A stretch of DNA of 64,000 nucleotides from Schizochytrium sp. TIO01 (Eukaryota > Sar > Bigyra > Thraustochytrida > Thraustochytriidae), in contig SMSO01000034.1 in assembly GCA_004764695.1 (NCBI GenBank), positions 2,736,501 to 2,800,500 on the forward strand, read 5' to 3'. Below are positions 1 through 12,493 of this stretch, one piece after another (within the stretch, counting starts at the first letter, position 1; each line of letters begins with the position of its first letter). Both the position numbers and the translations under genes were made by a program. The notes below the pieces were generated by a model. It saw nothing but the letters and a program-made list of their open reading frames with translations. It had not been told where the DNA came from and did not search any database.

Positions 1-2760
1 TTTTCCCCACTCTTTTCATGAACGTGTTTTCCTCGCCTTCTTTCTATTTCATCGTGCAAGCAAGCGCGCAAATGTGGACCCTTGAGAATGGCTCTCTGGG
101 CGCTCAGGCCACCAGGCTGACAATCTGTCAGAGAGTGCCCAACCATGACTTCAAAAGGGGGTAATGGGCTAATCAGTGAGTGAGCATCATGAAATGAAGG
201 GTGACAGGTGGCAGTGTCGTATTTTCCTTCTTTCTGTTTTTGAAATATACTCAGTGCAGCCGTTTGGCAACACCATGTAAAGTATAGAAGAGAACCGTCT
301 CCAATACCCACTGTCAGTTTTTTTTTTCAGTTTAAAGCTTTTTTCTTTTTTAAAGCAATTATTGATAGTATTGATAGTCCCTGCTTCATTTCTTCACAAA
401 GTTCTAACTCTGCGATTAATTTATTTCATCCTTCGTTAAGAAACCTACTCCAGGCAATATATGTATCAATCAGCACTGCGACTGTCAAAGCTGATTCGCC
501 TACATAAACATGTCCATCCACCAACCAGGTCACGATGGATGTCTATGTCTATTGCTGTATGCATTCTTTATTTTCAGTCATGATCATGATCATAATAATT
601 ATTATTATTTTAAAATAATGAGAATAAAGCAGGTGGGCATTTCTTTTTCTTTTTACCATTAGATACTCTTCATTTTAATAAAACACTATGATTAGCAACT
701 AAGTATAACTTGCGTATATTCATTGCTGATTATGGATCTCGATAGTGCTCCTCTTTATCTGTGCTTGCTTCTAACAAAATGAAATAAAACAATTGCCTAT
801 TTCCTATAACAAAGTACTCATAAAACTAATAGTGGAAGAATGGAGTACCTAGCGTCGCGTTAGGCTTGGTACTTCTTGAGGTCTCAATTGCTGATCATCT
901 TCTGTGTCGCCGAGACTCTTGAGCCGAGGCTCAAGATAAGCATTCTAAAGTAAGGATATATCTTTGTTTATTGACATCGATAAGTTACCAGTGGCCTATC
1001 GTCCATGACAATGCGTTTCCATGACATTGTGGATACCCAATGAAATCCAGGAAATGAATTCTCTATACATAGCCAACAGACAGCTCAGATGCCGCTAAGC
1101 ATGACAACACTATGCAATAACTTCAACTTGCAGGCATTCACTTACATACATGCCAGTAACTCACACACTTAAGGGTAGTTACAAGTAGAAGAACTGCATA
1201 TATAGAGAGATCTGGCTTCTGATAAGTCCCGGGAGAGAGAGAGCATCAGTGCTTGGATCCATCTACCTGTCTTTAGAAAATCATTCTTATGGATCTTGTT
1301 CTCTGGATCGCACTTCACCGTTCTTCAAGGTTGGCGAAGAAAGGCTTGAAAGATGATGGTACCATCATGATTAAGAAAAAATAGTATATTATCTTAATGC
1401 GACTAATCATTTCATCAGAAACTCAAGTACAAAGTTAGCAAAATATTCCTATGCAGGCTAGGTAGGCACTTACGAGTCTTTCTGCAAATTCGACTCGTTA
1501 ATGAAATGAATTGGCTATTGCAGCAATCTTTCCCCTTCGCAACATATTCATGTCATTAGACAACGCTAAAATTTCCTTCTTCTGATCTGTATGTTTCGCT
1601 TTCCAACAGGAAATACAGGAAAAACCAGGAATGAATCTTTTAAAGGCAATTTGGAGAGTTGTTGGCTTTTTCCTCTTTTCTTTTCTTTTCTTTCGAGCTT
1701 TTTATTTCATAGAGTTGTTTTTTCCAAGTTATTCTCCTCGGTTCTCGAATGACGAATGCCACAAGTAGAACTTTGCAGTATGATCAGAAACTATTTATCT
1801 CAGCAAAATAGAGTCATTGCAAAATAGAGTCATTGGCAAAGGGACGAGCAAACGAGAGATGACCACGCAACCAGACCAGAAAAAAATTATAATCTCTGAA
1901 AGAAAGGTTACTATGGTTGGTGTTTCGCCACAATTTATTCTGTTCTGACCAACCTAGGATCTTGATGAACGTTCCTCACTCCCAACCAAAACAGCGGTAA
2001 AAAGCCCCAAGAAAATTGCATCATGCAAATCGAGAAAAGCAAGTGAATAGCAAATGAAAGAATAGCAAAGGCGCAAGCTTCCCAAAGAATCAGAGAAAAT
2101 TATATTCTTATCTATGTTCCCTTTGATCATAATACCAGCATCATCATGATGTCTCCAAGGTGAGTGACTTGCTTATCCGTTTATTGAGGGAGGGATTATT
2201 TTCTGAAGCGATGTGCAGAGCCCACCTTGTTTTATTTTTATTTTATTTTTTTCAAAACTTTCTCACTTTCCCCTTACATGCTACTTTCCTTTTCTTTTCC
2301 TTTTCTTTTTTAAACGTTTTTAATTTTATTTATTTTAAGTGCTTGCGTGAGAGATGAGAAGAAAACCTCTCCCAGGAGATTTCCGCGTCGCCCTCTCACA
2401 TTTCGAAAGAAGAAGCAAGAGGCATTTTCGTAAAGCAAGTTAGCACAAGACGTGAACGGGGCACACAAAGAACGGACACTGCTGACAAGTTTGCTCTAGG
2501 TGGTTCCCATTGCCAGTATAGATTGCTGCTGCTTAACTTTCGCAACTTAAAGCCATGATATTAGACCTCCAAGAACGCATAACGCTTGTAATACTCACAG
2601 AGTTTTATACACGCATTGCTGCTCTTCAGAAAATTCTGAAGGCACTTTGATAAGATGTTTGGTTTAATACTTCGTGCTTCAAAAGTTTGCAAAAGAGCGC
2701 CTCTCCCCAACAGTAAACACGCGTGAGTGTGCATCTCCCTTCTTTTTTTTTTCTAATAAA

Positions 2761-2777
2761 TACCTACTAGGTAGGTA
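2761..2777. repeat. TACCTAC-TAG-GTAGGTA inverted repeat
   Basis: Perfect 7-nt arms, TACCTAC at 2761-2767 and GTAGGTA at 2771-2777, are separated by three bases. It is one example of a TAGG/CCTA motif that recurs across the non-coding parts of the window. Confidence 0.7.
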
Positions 2778-3630
2778 CTATAGATTGTAGATATAGATAG
2801 TTAAGAATTGAGGCTCTTCCTATTGAATTGACGGTTGCCCGGTTTCATGTCAGGTCAGTTGTCTCTCATTTTATTTTTTTAATGTAGCTGTTTGCTCATC
2901 TATTTATTTTTGATATCATAACTTCAGCTGCATTTAAAGATGCAGTTTGTCATGAATGATATTCTTCTAAAGAGGCAGTCGAAGGATCCGGAGTGATGTT
3001 CTTAGCTTTGAAACTTAAAAAATATAAAGTAACAAGGGGCGCCATGGCCATTACTACAAACCTAGTGCTACTAGTCAACACCTACTCTGTTAGCTTATAT
3101 AGGTATATCCAGACGAAATTGTGCATCCTTTTGTACATATATTGTTGTGAAAGATGAAAAAGGCTTTTAGTTGCTCTTCTTCTCTTTCGTTTTTAGATTA
3201 AAAACTATATTATATCATGATTATATTATTATACAGTAGCTAGTAGATAAAAAGGAGTGAGAATAATATGATGTGTTATTAATTTTTAAGATAAGAGCAA
3301 GCAAGTATTTTCCCTCCTTGTTCTTAAGTATTACATCTATAACTAAGCATGATCCTGACTTTTATTAGAGAAAAAAAAAAAAAACTTTTTGGCAATGATT
3401 GTATAATAAAGGAATGAAAACTGCCGGGGATGGAAGTGTGGACTGAGTCAACTATTTCTAATTATTTAATACAATATAAAACTTTAGGAATTTATATTGC
3501 TGGGTGGCAGGAGATAGATTGCGATTCTATGGGGGAGGACTGTTTTATTCGATTATATAGGGTGGTACTCAAGTTGAAAAGGAGAGCTACAATCCTGGAG
3601 ATTAGTGCGTCATTGATCTTTCTCCCGGCA

Positions 3631-3717
3631 TACTATCATAATCAAAGCCAACTACATGGAGCCATGAGTGCGATTTCGCTTTCTTTCAATTTTTATTCTT
3701 TTAGGATTATGATAGTA
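3631..3717. repeat. 13-nt perfect inverted repeat
   Basis: TACTATCATAATC at 3631-3643 is the exact reverse complement of GATTATGATAGTA at 3705-3717, with a 61-nt spacer. A further partial copy of the right arm (TATTATGATAG) follows at about 3723-3733. No coding content or target-site duplication is evident, so this may be a hairpin, a small mobile-element remnant or chance. Confidence 0.55.
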
Positions 3718-6036
3718 TTAAGTATTATGATAGGGAAGCTTGGAGCTATGAATGACCATGGATCTAGTCGCTGTCAAAGGCCAAATACACTCTCTCAGCC
3801 AGACACCCTCAGTTGGGCGGTATAAGCAACGGCCCGCAAAAAACGAAGATAAAGGCTTTTGCAGTGATTCTTTTTTTTTTTTTTTTTTCTATGTTCATGA
3901 TCCTCCGCTCCTTCTTCTGTATCGATCGAGCCATTTGTAGGTGACCAAGAACAACTTTCTCCTAGTCCTAGAGAGGAGAGGGGAAATATTGATAGCTGCT
4001 CTGTCTCCAATCAAAATATAGCGAATCGCATCACAACAATCGCCATGAACGGAGGTCTGTTAAGGCTGCTCTTTGATTGATGTCTCTTCCTTCCCTCCTT
4101 TCATCCTTCGAATAGTCCTTAGAACATACGTGCTTCTGAATGCATTCCAAATTTGCAAACAACAAACCAAACAATCTGCTATGTTCCTCTCCCTGCTCTT
4201 CTTTCCTTCTAACTTATCTAAACCAATTCGAGCCGCCTTATTCCGTTTTTCCCTCTCACGTAATTGGGTGTTTAGAGTCATCGCAAAGCTTTTTCGTGTT
4301 ATCTAGCTGGTTGTTGTAGAAGTTCTCATTCTGAAGTCCAATATTACCCATAAGTCGACTTGGTACTATAATACTAGTTATGTATCACTACTTTCAGTAA
4401 CTTTTTACTTGGTAAGAATAAATTGAAAGAACAGCGAATCTGATGTCAACAAATCTACTACTCTCCATGTTTTCTTCTTATATTTCATCCTCAATGAAAT
4501 GCCTACACGACTGACTACCACTACTACTTTCCTGAAACCTGTGAAAACGTAAGGTCACAGCTGCGCCATCTATAAGAGATAGGCACCATGCTCTGCCCTG
4601 ACTTCTTTAGAACCCTTACTTGGGTTTTGCTGATGTCGCATTGCCTCGCTAGAGAAGAGAATCGGGAGAGAGCCATATTCCCCGACTGATACCATCCTTT
4701 ATTTATAGTGAATCAAGCAAACCTTGTCTTGGCAATTGCGACATAAACGTATAATTGGTGGACTTGTTGCTCAAACTACTTGCAAAAATGGCGCCAGATA
4801 CATAGGTGACGCGGGGAAGTGCTTACTGATGTACTGAAGTATTTCGTATATAGCTGACTGTTTGCAAAATACCTAATAGAGAGTTGTGGTCACCGAATGC
4901 CGTGAAAGAGTCTGATTTTTTAACTTTTTATTTTTATTTTTTGTACTTACTTAAGACATTTTTATTCTTTTTAATATATACTCCTTATCATTTTTTTTAA
5001 AGTAGCCATCTTGTAGTGATGATAGTATCCCAGTATCTGATTATTTAGCATGCCTACTTCTAACTGCTTTAAGCATGAATGCTGGAAACCATCCTGCTCT
5101 TCTGAATGCCAGTGAGAATTATTCTTATAAAATAACGTCTTGTTGTTTACAAGTGTTGATATAGTACGTATGTGTTGTTAGTCGTCGAAGACTGACATTG
5201 GTTCGAACTTTTGTTACCTTTTCCCAGGCCTCAACCAATGGGTACGACAATGATGCGAAGTATACAAACAGCACGAAAATAATTGAGAGTTCTTAGAAGC
5301 AACCCTTCAATAATTCGAATCAATAGATCTTTCCAAATTAGCAACTTATTTCACCCTGCCAAAGAATAGTTGAAAGCTCTTTTCAGCGTCTCTGGTATGG
5401 TGTATTTTCTATCTTTTGCATCGAACCAAAGATTATTAAACATACCAGTACAAGTTATGATAGGTCGAAAATAGAAAATTCCTAATGAAGGAGCCAGTGG
5501 TTCCTCCTCCTTTGTTTCGTTTATATTGGTATTTCTTGTTTTATTGTATAGAAAAGTAATACATGTGCATCGCGAAATATCCCCTCCTACTCTATACAAC
5601 GGCTGTTGCCATTATTTAACTCTGGTAATAAAAAACATGAAAACACACTTATGTAACTTAAAGCCCATGATCCAATGGCAGTACGAACGCCTTGAACCCA
5701 TAATCTAGAATTGCGTGCCCTGGTATCTCGTGTGAAAGACAAGACCATATAATAAAAGTGAATATCGTGATTGCATAACGCAAACCAAGCTAGATTACGC
5801 TGACCTATTCACAGTTTACTTAGTAAGCCATGATCAAAGAGGAAATACTTTTTTAATCGAAAATTTGTCACGGTGAAGCATGTCCAGAGTAGCTTGTGAG
5901 ATATGCTCTTTTCTTAAAGCAAATAATCACAATTTACAAGCTCATGGAACTGCAAAGGCAAGGCACACACACAGAATGAAAACAGTCATTACAGTATATT
6001 TGAGCATTTATCAACTATCAACTACAGAAAGAGTAC

Positions 6037-6826
6037 TTATGAATCAGCATATATTTCGCGGTCAAGGAGTGCAGGGAAGAGGCTAGGATCTCGAGCAGGA
6101 TACTCGTCAAAACTTTCAAGGTCACTTTCTGCAAGCACATGGGCAATATCTGCAGGGGTTGATTTGCGCAGTACCCCTTTAGACTCCATAGCATCTGCAA
6201 GTTCAGCCTGGTGGTTGTCCATCAAAGACTCATTAATTACAACAACAAGTGGTTTTTTCATACGCAAAGATTCCATGATGCAACCAGCGCCAGCATGACT
6301 GATAATCAACGCAGCATTACGCATGTCTTGATCCAATGTTGGTTTGAAGCGGTAGTATCTACACACAAAGGTTGAAGAAGTATTCTTAGATGCACCACCC
6401 GATACATTCTGGGGGAGATCCTCGGGCTCATCTAAGTTAATTGCGTCAATATTCTTTGGTATATAGCCTCCACGACCAATCTAAACGAAACGAACATTTA
6501 ATAAACATGTTAGTCTTAAAATGAACTTTTGATGGTAGATTTAAAGCAAGAGGGGCTTTTCTCAAAAGACACACAGTTGAAAAAGGCTCTGTTGTTGCAA
6601 CCATGTGCACTAGAACCAAGTCATCGTGGTTGTTTTTTCTCATTTGTCAAAGTTGATGCCAACTACGTACCTGAAGGGTCAATGAAGTATAACCTCTTTT
6701 CCTCAATGACTCTACAACTCTTTGAGAATCCAGGGCTTCGATGAGAGCGTCAAAGCTGGTTGTGCCAACTGTAACAAAGACCGCTGCTTCTTTGGTGGCG
6801 CTGCTGCCGTTTCTTGGCGAGGTCAT
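6037..6826 (-). CDS. ALG13: Alg13-like catalytic subunit of UDP-GlcNAc transferase
   Basis: Alg13 is the cytosolic catalytic subunit that, with membrane-bound Alg14, adds the second GlcNAc to dolichol-PP-GlcNAc on the outer ER face, an early step of N-glycosylation. Two exons are seen: 6826-6671 and 6480-6037, joined over a 190-nt phase-0 intron (donor GTACGT, acceptor TTTAG), giving 199 residues, close to yeast Alg13. Family signatures are plain: VTVGTTSFD (residues 18-26), LQIGRG spanning the splice junction (51-56), ISHAGAG (112-118) and PLVVVINESLMDNHQ (129-143). The first ATG is at 6826; the frame stays open upstream but has no ATG. No Alg14 gene or C-terminal fusion (as in animal ALG13) is present. 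Its 3' end faces a long empty region. Confidence 0.94.
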
Positions 6827-8296
6827 ACTAGATTCACTCTCTTCACAAGGCTTTTTTGTCTCTCGCGATTCTCTCTTACTCCGCCAGTAAAAGCAAGAAT
6901 CTCCTGCAGAAAATACTGTGGCTGAGGTTCTTGTCAAGAAGTCTGCTCAGTTAGCGAAGGGAGGTTCTGCGTTTGCTGGCGACGATGACGATAATGTATA
7001 CTCACTCTCCTTCTTACCTTGCTCCTCTTTTCACAATTGTAGGTAGTTGGTCTTAGTACCTACCAGTAGAAGGCTCTTAGTACGAATTGTTTACTTTGTT
7101 TTGCTTAGGCCTAGGTACGCCTACTTTTAAATCTACACATTTTTAAACACGCGAATCTTTGCCCTTCCTACAGATGGAGGAGTACCGTATCGACAAACAG
7201 AGTGGCACCCCACACTTGCTATAACTTTTCTTCATTTGTCGTCTAGACAGTCGTTGCTGGTTTGTGATTTTAGTGAGATTTTGGTACTCAACACAGCAAT
7301 TAATCATTCTGCTGACTGGTGGAAAACTTCTCCACTCTCAGTGCACATGTGATTACATGTGATCAACTCAAGCTGGCAGAAATTGGAAAAGAGTCTGCTT
7401 GTACTATAGTCAGTTTACATAAATTGAAAACAAACTTTTTACATGAGTCAACTTGGAATTCTGATGTAGGCCTGTAACCTTGGAATTCCTAGTCCTCAAT
7501 AAATTAAAATAAATGAGGTCACTATAAGAGCATGTCAGAGCACCAAAAGTACGTCGATGGTCCAGATTTGAAGCAGGATCTAATACCCATGAAATAAAAG
7601 AAAGGTCCTAGCTTATCGCCAACAAATTATACGAAAAAATTGTAGATCGACTCTAGAGGCAGAAACGTATCATCTTATACGATACATTAGTATTCGTATT
7701 ATCCAAGCAGAAATGGTGTTACCTTGTAGCCTTACAGTAGTAAAAGGCCAAAATGATCTCCCCTATCGTGGAAAGACGGTCTAACCAAAAAAAGAAATGC
7801 GAAAAAGATGGAGGCAAGAGAACACACTACAACTGAGAAATTGGCTGATTCATCAATCTATCCATTTCTATATCTATCCCTATTACTCGACTTATTAATA
7901 TCAATCACTCGAATAGGATAATAATATATAAGGCCGACGAAACTAAACAGCCCATTCTAGCAAATCGCGATTGGCGGAGCATTGGGGGAAGCAGCAATAT
8001 GGCCTGGCCATGGCGACGCAGGTTCCAGACCACATATGGTCAACACAGGTGCGTACCATGTTGCAAGCGAAGCAACTCGTTTAGTAGAAGTAGGCGCAGG
8101 AGAGAATAACCAACTTGCAGGATCTGTCTCGTCGCCCACTTTAAAACCGTGCGAATGGACTGCTCTACTATATGCTCAAAATCCTGGCCTGACCAGTGAT
8201 TGCTGAAAGAAGAGGCATGGAAAGTCTACCTTTGAATAACAGCAGTAACTACATAAGGCATGCAGCAAAGGCTTGGTCAAAGTGGTCTTTTAGGAT
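6827..8296. other. Intergenic, no gene seen
   Basis: This interval lies between the start of Alg13 (-) and the DHHC-family gene (+), so it should contain both promoters in head-to-head arrangement. It includes TAGG/CCTA motif copies at about 7055-7124. A 74-codon frame at 7982-8206 on + has no recognisable domain and is not called. Confidence 0.5.
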
Positions 8297-10036
8297 ATGC
8301 TTCGTTTTTGGAAAAAGGACTCAAAACAACTCTATCGCAAAACTAACATGGTCTTTCTCATCAATTTTCAAATGGACAAAATTCATAGACCTTGTTGTGG
8401 TGGGGCGTGTCTTGTTGCATATACAGGCTGGGACAACCTGACCCCAGTTACCCTTTGTATGGTAAGTCCTTCCCTTCATAACGCAATCAATAATAAGATA
8501 TGCCAACGACTTACTCACTTCCTTCACATGAACATTCAAACCACGTTTATTATGATTGCACGTCTGTTACATCCTCTCATGTCTTATAGCTTCTAATTCC
8601 CTCAGCACTTTGGTTCTTTTTCTATGGGAAGGATGTCTCGTAAGTTTAATGCAAGAATTCTTTCTTCGCCCAAGTACAACAAAAAAAAAAACGATGATCG
8701 AGGTCTTTATTCATCTGTGCTAACGCTGTTTTTCACGTGTTTATCCTATTTAGAGAGAAAATTTGCCCAATCTTGCCCGTTCTTCTTGTGATCATTGTTA
8801 GCTTAACCCTTATCCTGCTTCTCCTTATCATGTTTACCGAACCTGGTATTCTTCCAACTGTTACTTTCGAAGAGTACAACGAAGAAGATCCAAATGTCCC
8901 CGTTCGAATTATATCTGTAAGTCTAGCTCACACTCAATGCGCGTCCTGACTGCCATGCAGAAAAATTGAAAGAAAAGTTGCTCTTTTATCTTTAGAACAA
9001 GCCACCGACTGACGATTCACTCTATCAAACCACGTTACTCTCGGCCACAGAGGATTGTTCTGGACGGAAGGGAGTACGAACTTAAAGAGTTCCGCGCTCG
9101 ATTTTCTCGCTACACAGGGAACTGTATTGAATCTTTCGACCACTTTTGTGGGTGGACAGGCGCTGCTATCGGAAAGCGGAACTATCGCTATTTTGTTATA
9201 TTCTTGGGATTATGCTTATTCCTTGCTATAGGTTTGGCTGGATCGTGTACAGCCCTTATTGTTATAAAGGCGGATGAGCAAAACATAGCCTTATGGAAAG
9301 CTATCAAGAACTCTCTTGGGGAAACACTTCTAGCCATCTACGGGTATGTGATGCTGTTGTCATTGATTGGGTTGTTGTAAGTTGTCTGAATCGTGGGACA
9401 GCACGAAAATCTCTTATCAAATTCTGAAGCTAACTTGAAGCTTTGGTTCTTGTGTATTCCTCTTTTTTGTGCTGCACAGTGGCTTTCATCTACGAGCAAT
9501 TGCTACAAACCAGACCACAAATGAAATCCTGAAAGCAACCTATGGTAGAGGTGTAAACCCATACGATCAAGTAAGTGATGATAGGAAATGTAGAGAGTAT
9601 AGCCCTGTAGAATCACCTTTCTCTTCTTAAGAAGATTAAGTAGGCCTCTATGAACCACTTGCTGCATGTAGGAGTACGTATATGTTGGTTCCGTTTTGAG
9701 TATGGAAACTAACTAGAAGTGGCGGGGGGGTATGATTGCCAATGTTGCAAAATGCTTTTGCTTCAATATTGTAAGGGTTGCTTTAAGAACTATTGGACTT
9801 TCCTGTGTGCTCCTATCGCTAGGAGCCGTGTAGCAGAATGCGATGTAGAATCACCCCTCCTAGCAGACAGGGACAGACTTGGCAATGGCTTTAGTAATAT
9901 TGCTGGTCAGCATCATGTAATCCAAGTTCAAGCGGACTCCCGAGATGGACACAACTTCCGTCAGCAGCAACAGCAGCAGCAGCAAAGCCAGCTACAACAC
10001 CAAAATTCCCAAGGATCGGCGCTATTGAATGTGTAA
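8297..10036 (+). CDS. DHHC-family membrane protein with degenerate Cys-rich domain
   Basis: DHHC proteins are polytopic protein S-acyltransferases. I assemble six exons: 8297-8461, 8590-8639, 8754-8916, 9051-9376, 9480-9570 and 9776-10036, all with GT-AG borders and matching phases, giving 351 residues. An in-frame TAG precedes the ATG. The order fits the family: a CCGG motif near residues 33-36, two membrane spans, TEPGILP, the core domain, two more spans, FHL..I..NQTTNE and NPYDQG, then a Gln-rich tail. The core reads [27 protein letters not shown] at 156-159 replaces DHHC and NYRYF (170-174) is kept. The upstream C..C, HC and C zinc ligands and the YRPPR segment are absent. Acyltransferase activity is therefore uncertain. 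The 9051 acceptor is chosen to keep frame; a stronger-looking acceptor at 8995 would break it. Confidence 0.85.
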
Positions 10037-10353
10037 AGAATATGAAGCGATTCGAAGTGGAATGGCAATCTGATTGTGATTATGTAAAACAGCAAAGAAA
10101 TCGTTGAATAGACTCTTCGCAATGATAGTTTGAGGCACCAGGTAATTGAGAGTAAAGTTATGATTTGGTGACGCGTGCAATGTGCCGGAGAGATACTTGA
10201 CTTTCGCGATTGGATCGACTATGTTTCTGACTTAATTCCCGCCACGAACCGTCCTTGCGAGCCTCTAAGAATAGAGGAAGGAGATTTTTGTTTCACCTCC
10301 ACATCAAAATCCTCGGTTCGATGAACGTCTGAATCTAATTGCCCAAATTTCAG

Positions 10354-10518
10354 GTAACCCCGCGTTTCTTTGACATCCATCTTCCCAAGGATATATCAGA
10401 CTGGCAGGCAGCCTTGCAAGAACTTGCCACCTTGCAAAGGAAAAGTAGGTTAATCATACACACGGCGAACCCCTATATCTTTCAATTTCCTTCTTTCTTG
10501 TTGCTAACATATACATAA
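10354..10518 (+). other. Possible alternative 3' exon of the DHHC-family gene
   Basis: After an acceptor-like ATTTCAG, an open frame begins VTPRFFDIHLPKDISDW and continues with WQAALQELATLQRK to a stop at 10518. It would join in phase to the preceding exon if the donor at 10031 (GTGTAA, which overlaps the annotated stop) were used, replacing the short end with about 54 residues. The amphipathic, charged composition looks coding, but there is no homology support. A further donor-like GTAGGT follows AAAA at about 10444. Confidence 0.35.
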
Positions 10519-11148
10519 ACCCCTCACTTTTCTCTACTACAATGCTGATTTCTACTTTGCCTGTGAGTTACAAGGCTATCCGTTTACATGGGGGTATAGA
10601 AGCATCAACATAGCTTTCCTTCACAGGGGCTGCTCTCTTCACATCAGTTTCAGAAACTCGATAAAGTCGTTTTGTGCCCCCCTCCTTTTCAATCACTAAT
10701 AGTACCTATGCACCTACTATACTAATTGCACCTAATTACCTTTAGGGATTTTTTTGATTATAACAATAAGAACCCACACAGGATGAAAATCGATAGAGTT
10801 AGGAATACTTGAGCAGGTTCATGAATGATCACCATATTCACAGACACTAAATATGAACCAGGCAAATTTCCTTCACACACGTTCGATCCAAAAATCTCGA
10901 AAGCGCCACGCCTCCAGTGGAATCGTGATTCCAGAGTAACCTACCCTGGTGGAGCTTTCGAATCTTAATCTGAAGAGGAGAGTGGAGCGGACCGAAGCAG
11001 AAACACATTCGATTCGGGGCGTGTCTGGGAATTCTCTAGCACCCCAAAGGAGTTTCCTAGACCGTCCAGGCCCAGCAACTTGTGTTCGTCTATTGGCAAG
11101 GGAAGTGAGGACGCCTTGAACGCTCATTGAGTAAAGAAGTTACCAATC
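10519..11148. other. Intergenic, upstream of DnaJ gene
   Basis: The stretch becomes GC-richer over the last 250 nt before the DnaJ start, and that part is probably promoter and 5' UTR. An 84-codon minus-strand frame (10873-11127) lies within it, only 21 nt from the DnaJ ATG. It is Arg-rich, resembles no known protein and is not called. Confidence 0.5.
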
Positions 11149-12096
11149 ATGGGTCGTGATCTCTATGCCATTCTAGGTGTTGCTCGCGATGCTACTGAGG
11201 CACAATTGAAAAAGGCTTATCGCAAAATGGCTATGAAACACCATCCAGATAAGAACCCGAACAACCGAGAGGAGGCCGAGGCAATGTTTAAGGAGATTGC
11301 GGAGGCTTACGATATTCTGAACGACCCAGAAAGGAGACAAATTTACGACAGTTTTGGCGAAGAAGGCTTAAATGGCGAAATGGGCCCTGAAAATGATGGC
11401 ACCGCATTTGCGAGTGTTGACCCACACCAGCTCTTTGCACAGTTTTTCCAGGGCTTCGGTGCTGGAGGGACATTCGGAGGACAATTTCGAGGTGGGGATC
11501 CATTCGGAGAGTTTCTTGGAGGCAACGTTTTTCGGCAAGGTCCAAATGTAGCATTCGGTGTCAGAATGTTACCCCGAGTTGTCAAAGCAGAACTTCATTG
11601 CACTTTGGAAGAGCTCTACACTGGAACGAAGAAAAGAATGAAAATCAGGCGTGCGAACATTCAAAGCACACGTCCCGAATCAGAAATCTTAGAAATAGAT
11701 GTGAAACCAGGCTGGAAAGCGAACACAAGAATTACATTTCAAGGTGCTGGGGATGAGATCAGACCAGGAGAATTTCAAGATGTTATGTTTATTCTTGCCG
11801 AACGACCACATCCACGATTTATTCGTCAAGGCTCGGATCTTATTTATAGACAAACAATCTCTCTTAAGGAGGCCTTGGTTGGCGTTGACCTCAATATTAA
11901 GCACCTCGATGGGCAAATGATATCGCTTCGCATCGAAGATATTATACAACCAAACTCCTCGCATCGCATTGCAGGCAAAGGCATGCCATCATCACGCCGC
12001 AAAGGCTACATTGGAGACCTTATCGTAGCGTTTGACGTAGAATTCCCCAAAACTTTAAGTCCAGAGCAGAAACAAACTTTGCAGTCTACCTTGTAG
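11149..12096 (+). CDS. Type II (DNAJB-like) Hsp40 co-chaperone
   Basis: J-proteins deliver clients to Hsp70 and stimulate its ATPase. The single-exon frame encodes 315 residues beginning MGRDLYAILGVARDA. The J domain occupies about residues 3-70 with the essential HPD at 32-34. A short Gly/Phe-rich linker follows (about 98-130). Two beta-rich client-binding domains extend to the end, including GTKKRMKIRR and the late GDLIVAFDVEFP. There is no Cys-rich zinc finger, so it is type II, as in human DNAJB1 (340 residues) and yeast Sis1; the length is close to theirs. No signal peptide or membrane span is seen, so cytosol or nucleus is expected. It lies head-to-tail after the DHHC-family gene and convergent with the phosphatase-like gene. 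An HspBP1/Fes1-like factor is about 2.2 kb downstream. Confidence 0.96.
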   Translation: MGRDLYAILGVARDATEAQLKKAYRKMAMKHHPDKNPNNREEAEAMFKEIAEAYDILNDPERRQIYDSFGEEGLNGEMGPENDGTAFASVDPHQLFAQFFQGFGAGGTFGGQFRGGDPFGEFLGGNVFRQGPNVAFGVRMLPRVVKAELHCTLEELYTGTKKRMKIRRANIQSTRPESEILEIDVKPGWKANTRITFQGAGDEIRPGEFQDVMFILAERPHPRFIRQGSDLIYRQTISLKEALVGVDLNIKHLDGQMISLRIEDIIQPNSSHRIAGKGMPSSRRKGYIGDLIVAFDVEFPKTLSPEQKQTLQSTL

Positions 12097-12493
12097 ACTA
12101 TGATTTGTACATTTATTATCTATATCAATGCAAATTGTGATGCACATTTACCTGATTTTTTTTATTTCTGCGTTGGCCATCCTTTCAACCGCACTCACAA
12201 GCAAGGAGATGTAAACTTGTTGCAGTGTGCAGTGTATACCTGCATTGGAGCTTCCTAACCTTAGTTCATAGGGAAGTAAAACGGCTCATAATGACCTCTC
12301 AATTCACTGAATTTTAAATCCACTTGATACAACCATAGTTTATAGTGTGCTCCAAATCTTGTTCTAGAAGGAGAGGAATGGATGGCACTAAATGGAACAT
12401 TCTAGGTGAGAAGAAATGAAAAATACTGTGCACAATATCAGGAAACCATAGGGACACATCATTTAAAACATGTATGCTTATAACCTGAGGTTT
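12097..12493. other. Convergent intergenic spacer
   Basis: This spacer lies between the 3' ends of the DnaJ gene and the phosphatase-like gene and should hold both 3' UTRs and polyadenylation sites. I see no other gene in it. Confidence 0.6.

Larger units (their letters stand above)
1..6036. other. Gene-poor AT-rich region
   Basis: No reading frame here resembles a known family and none shows convincing exon structure. The longest frame (3430-3825 on +, 131 codons) has no recognisable domain and an unremarkable composition, so I do not call it a gene. The stretch holds pyrimidine tracts (about 317-357, 1670-1695, 2228-2340), an A run at 3371-3384, a T run at 3871-3888, a 13-nt inverted repeat (3631-3643 with 3705-3717) and a TACCTAC/GTAGGTA hairpin at 2761-2777. 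Confidence 0.6.

Noticed and set aside
3430..3825. 131-codon frame on +
   Set aside because: Composition is typical of translated AT-rich noise, it spans an inverted repeat, and no domain or splice context supports it.
5185..5215. GGTTCGAAC resembling a tRNA B box (also at 31737 and 59226)
   Set aside because: No matching A box, cloverleaf or acceptor stem could be built around any of the three; one lies inside a coding region.
10873..11127. 84-codon Arg-rich minus-strand frame immediately upstream of the DnaJ gene
   Set aside because: It sits in the probable DnaJ promoter/5' UTR, has no recognisable domain, and is explained by local GC enrichment.
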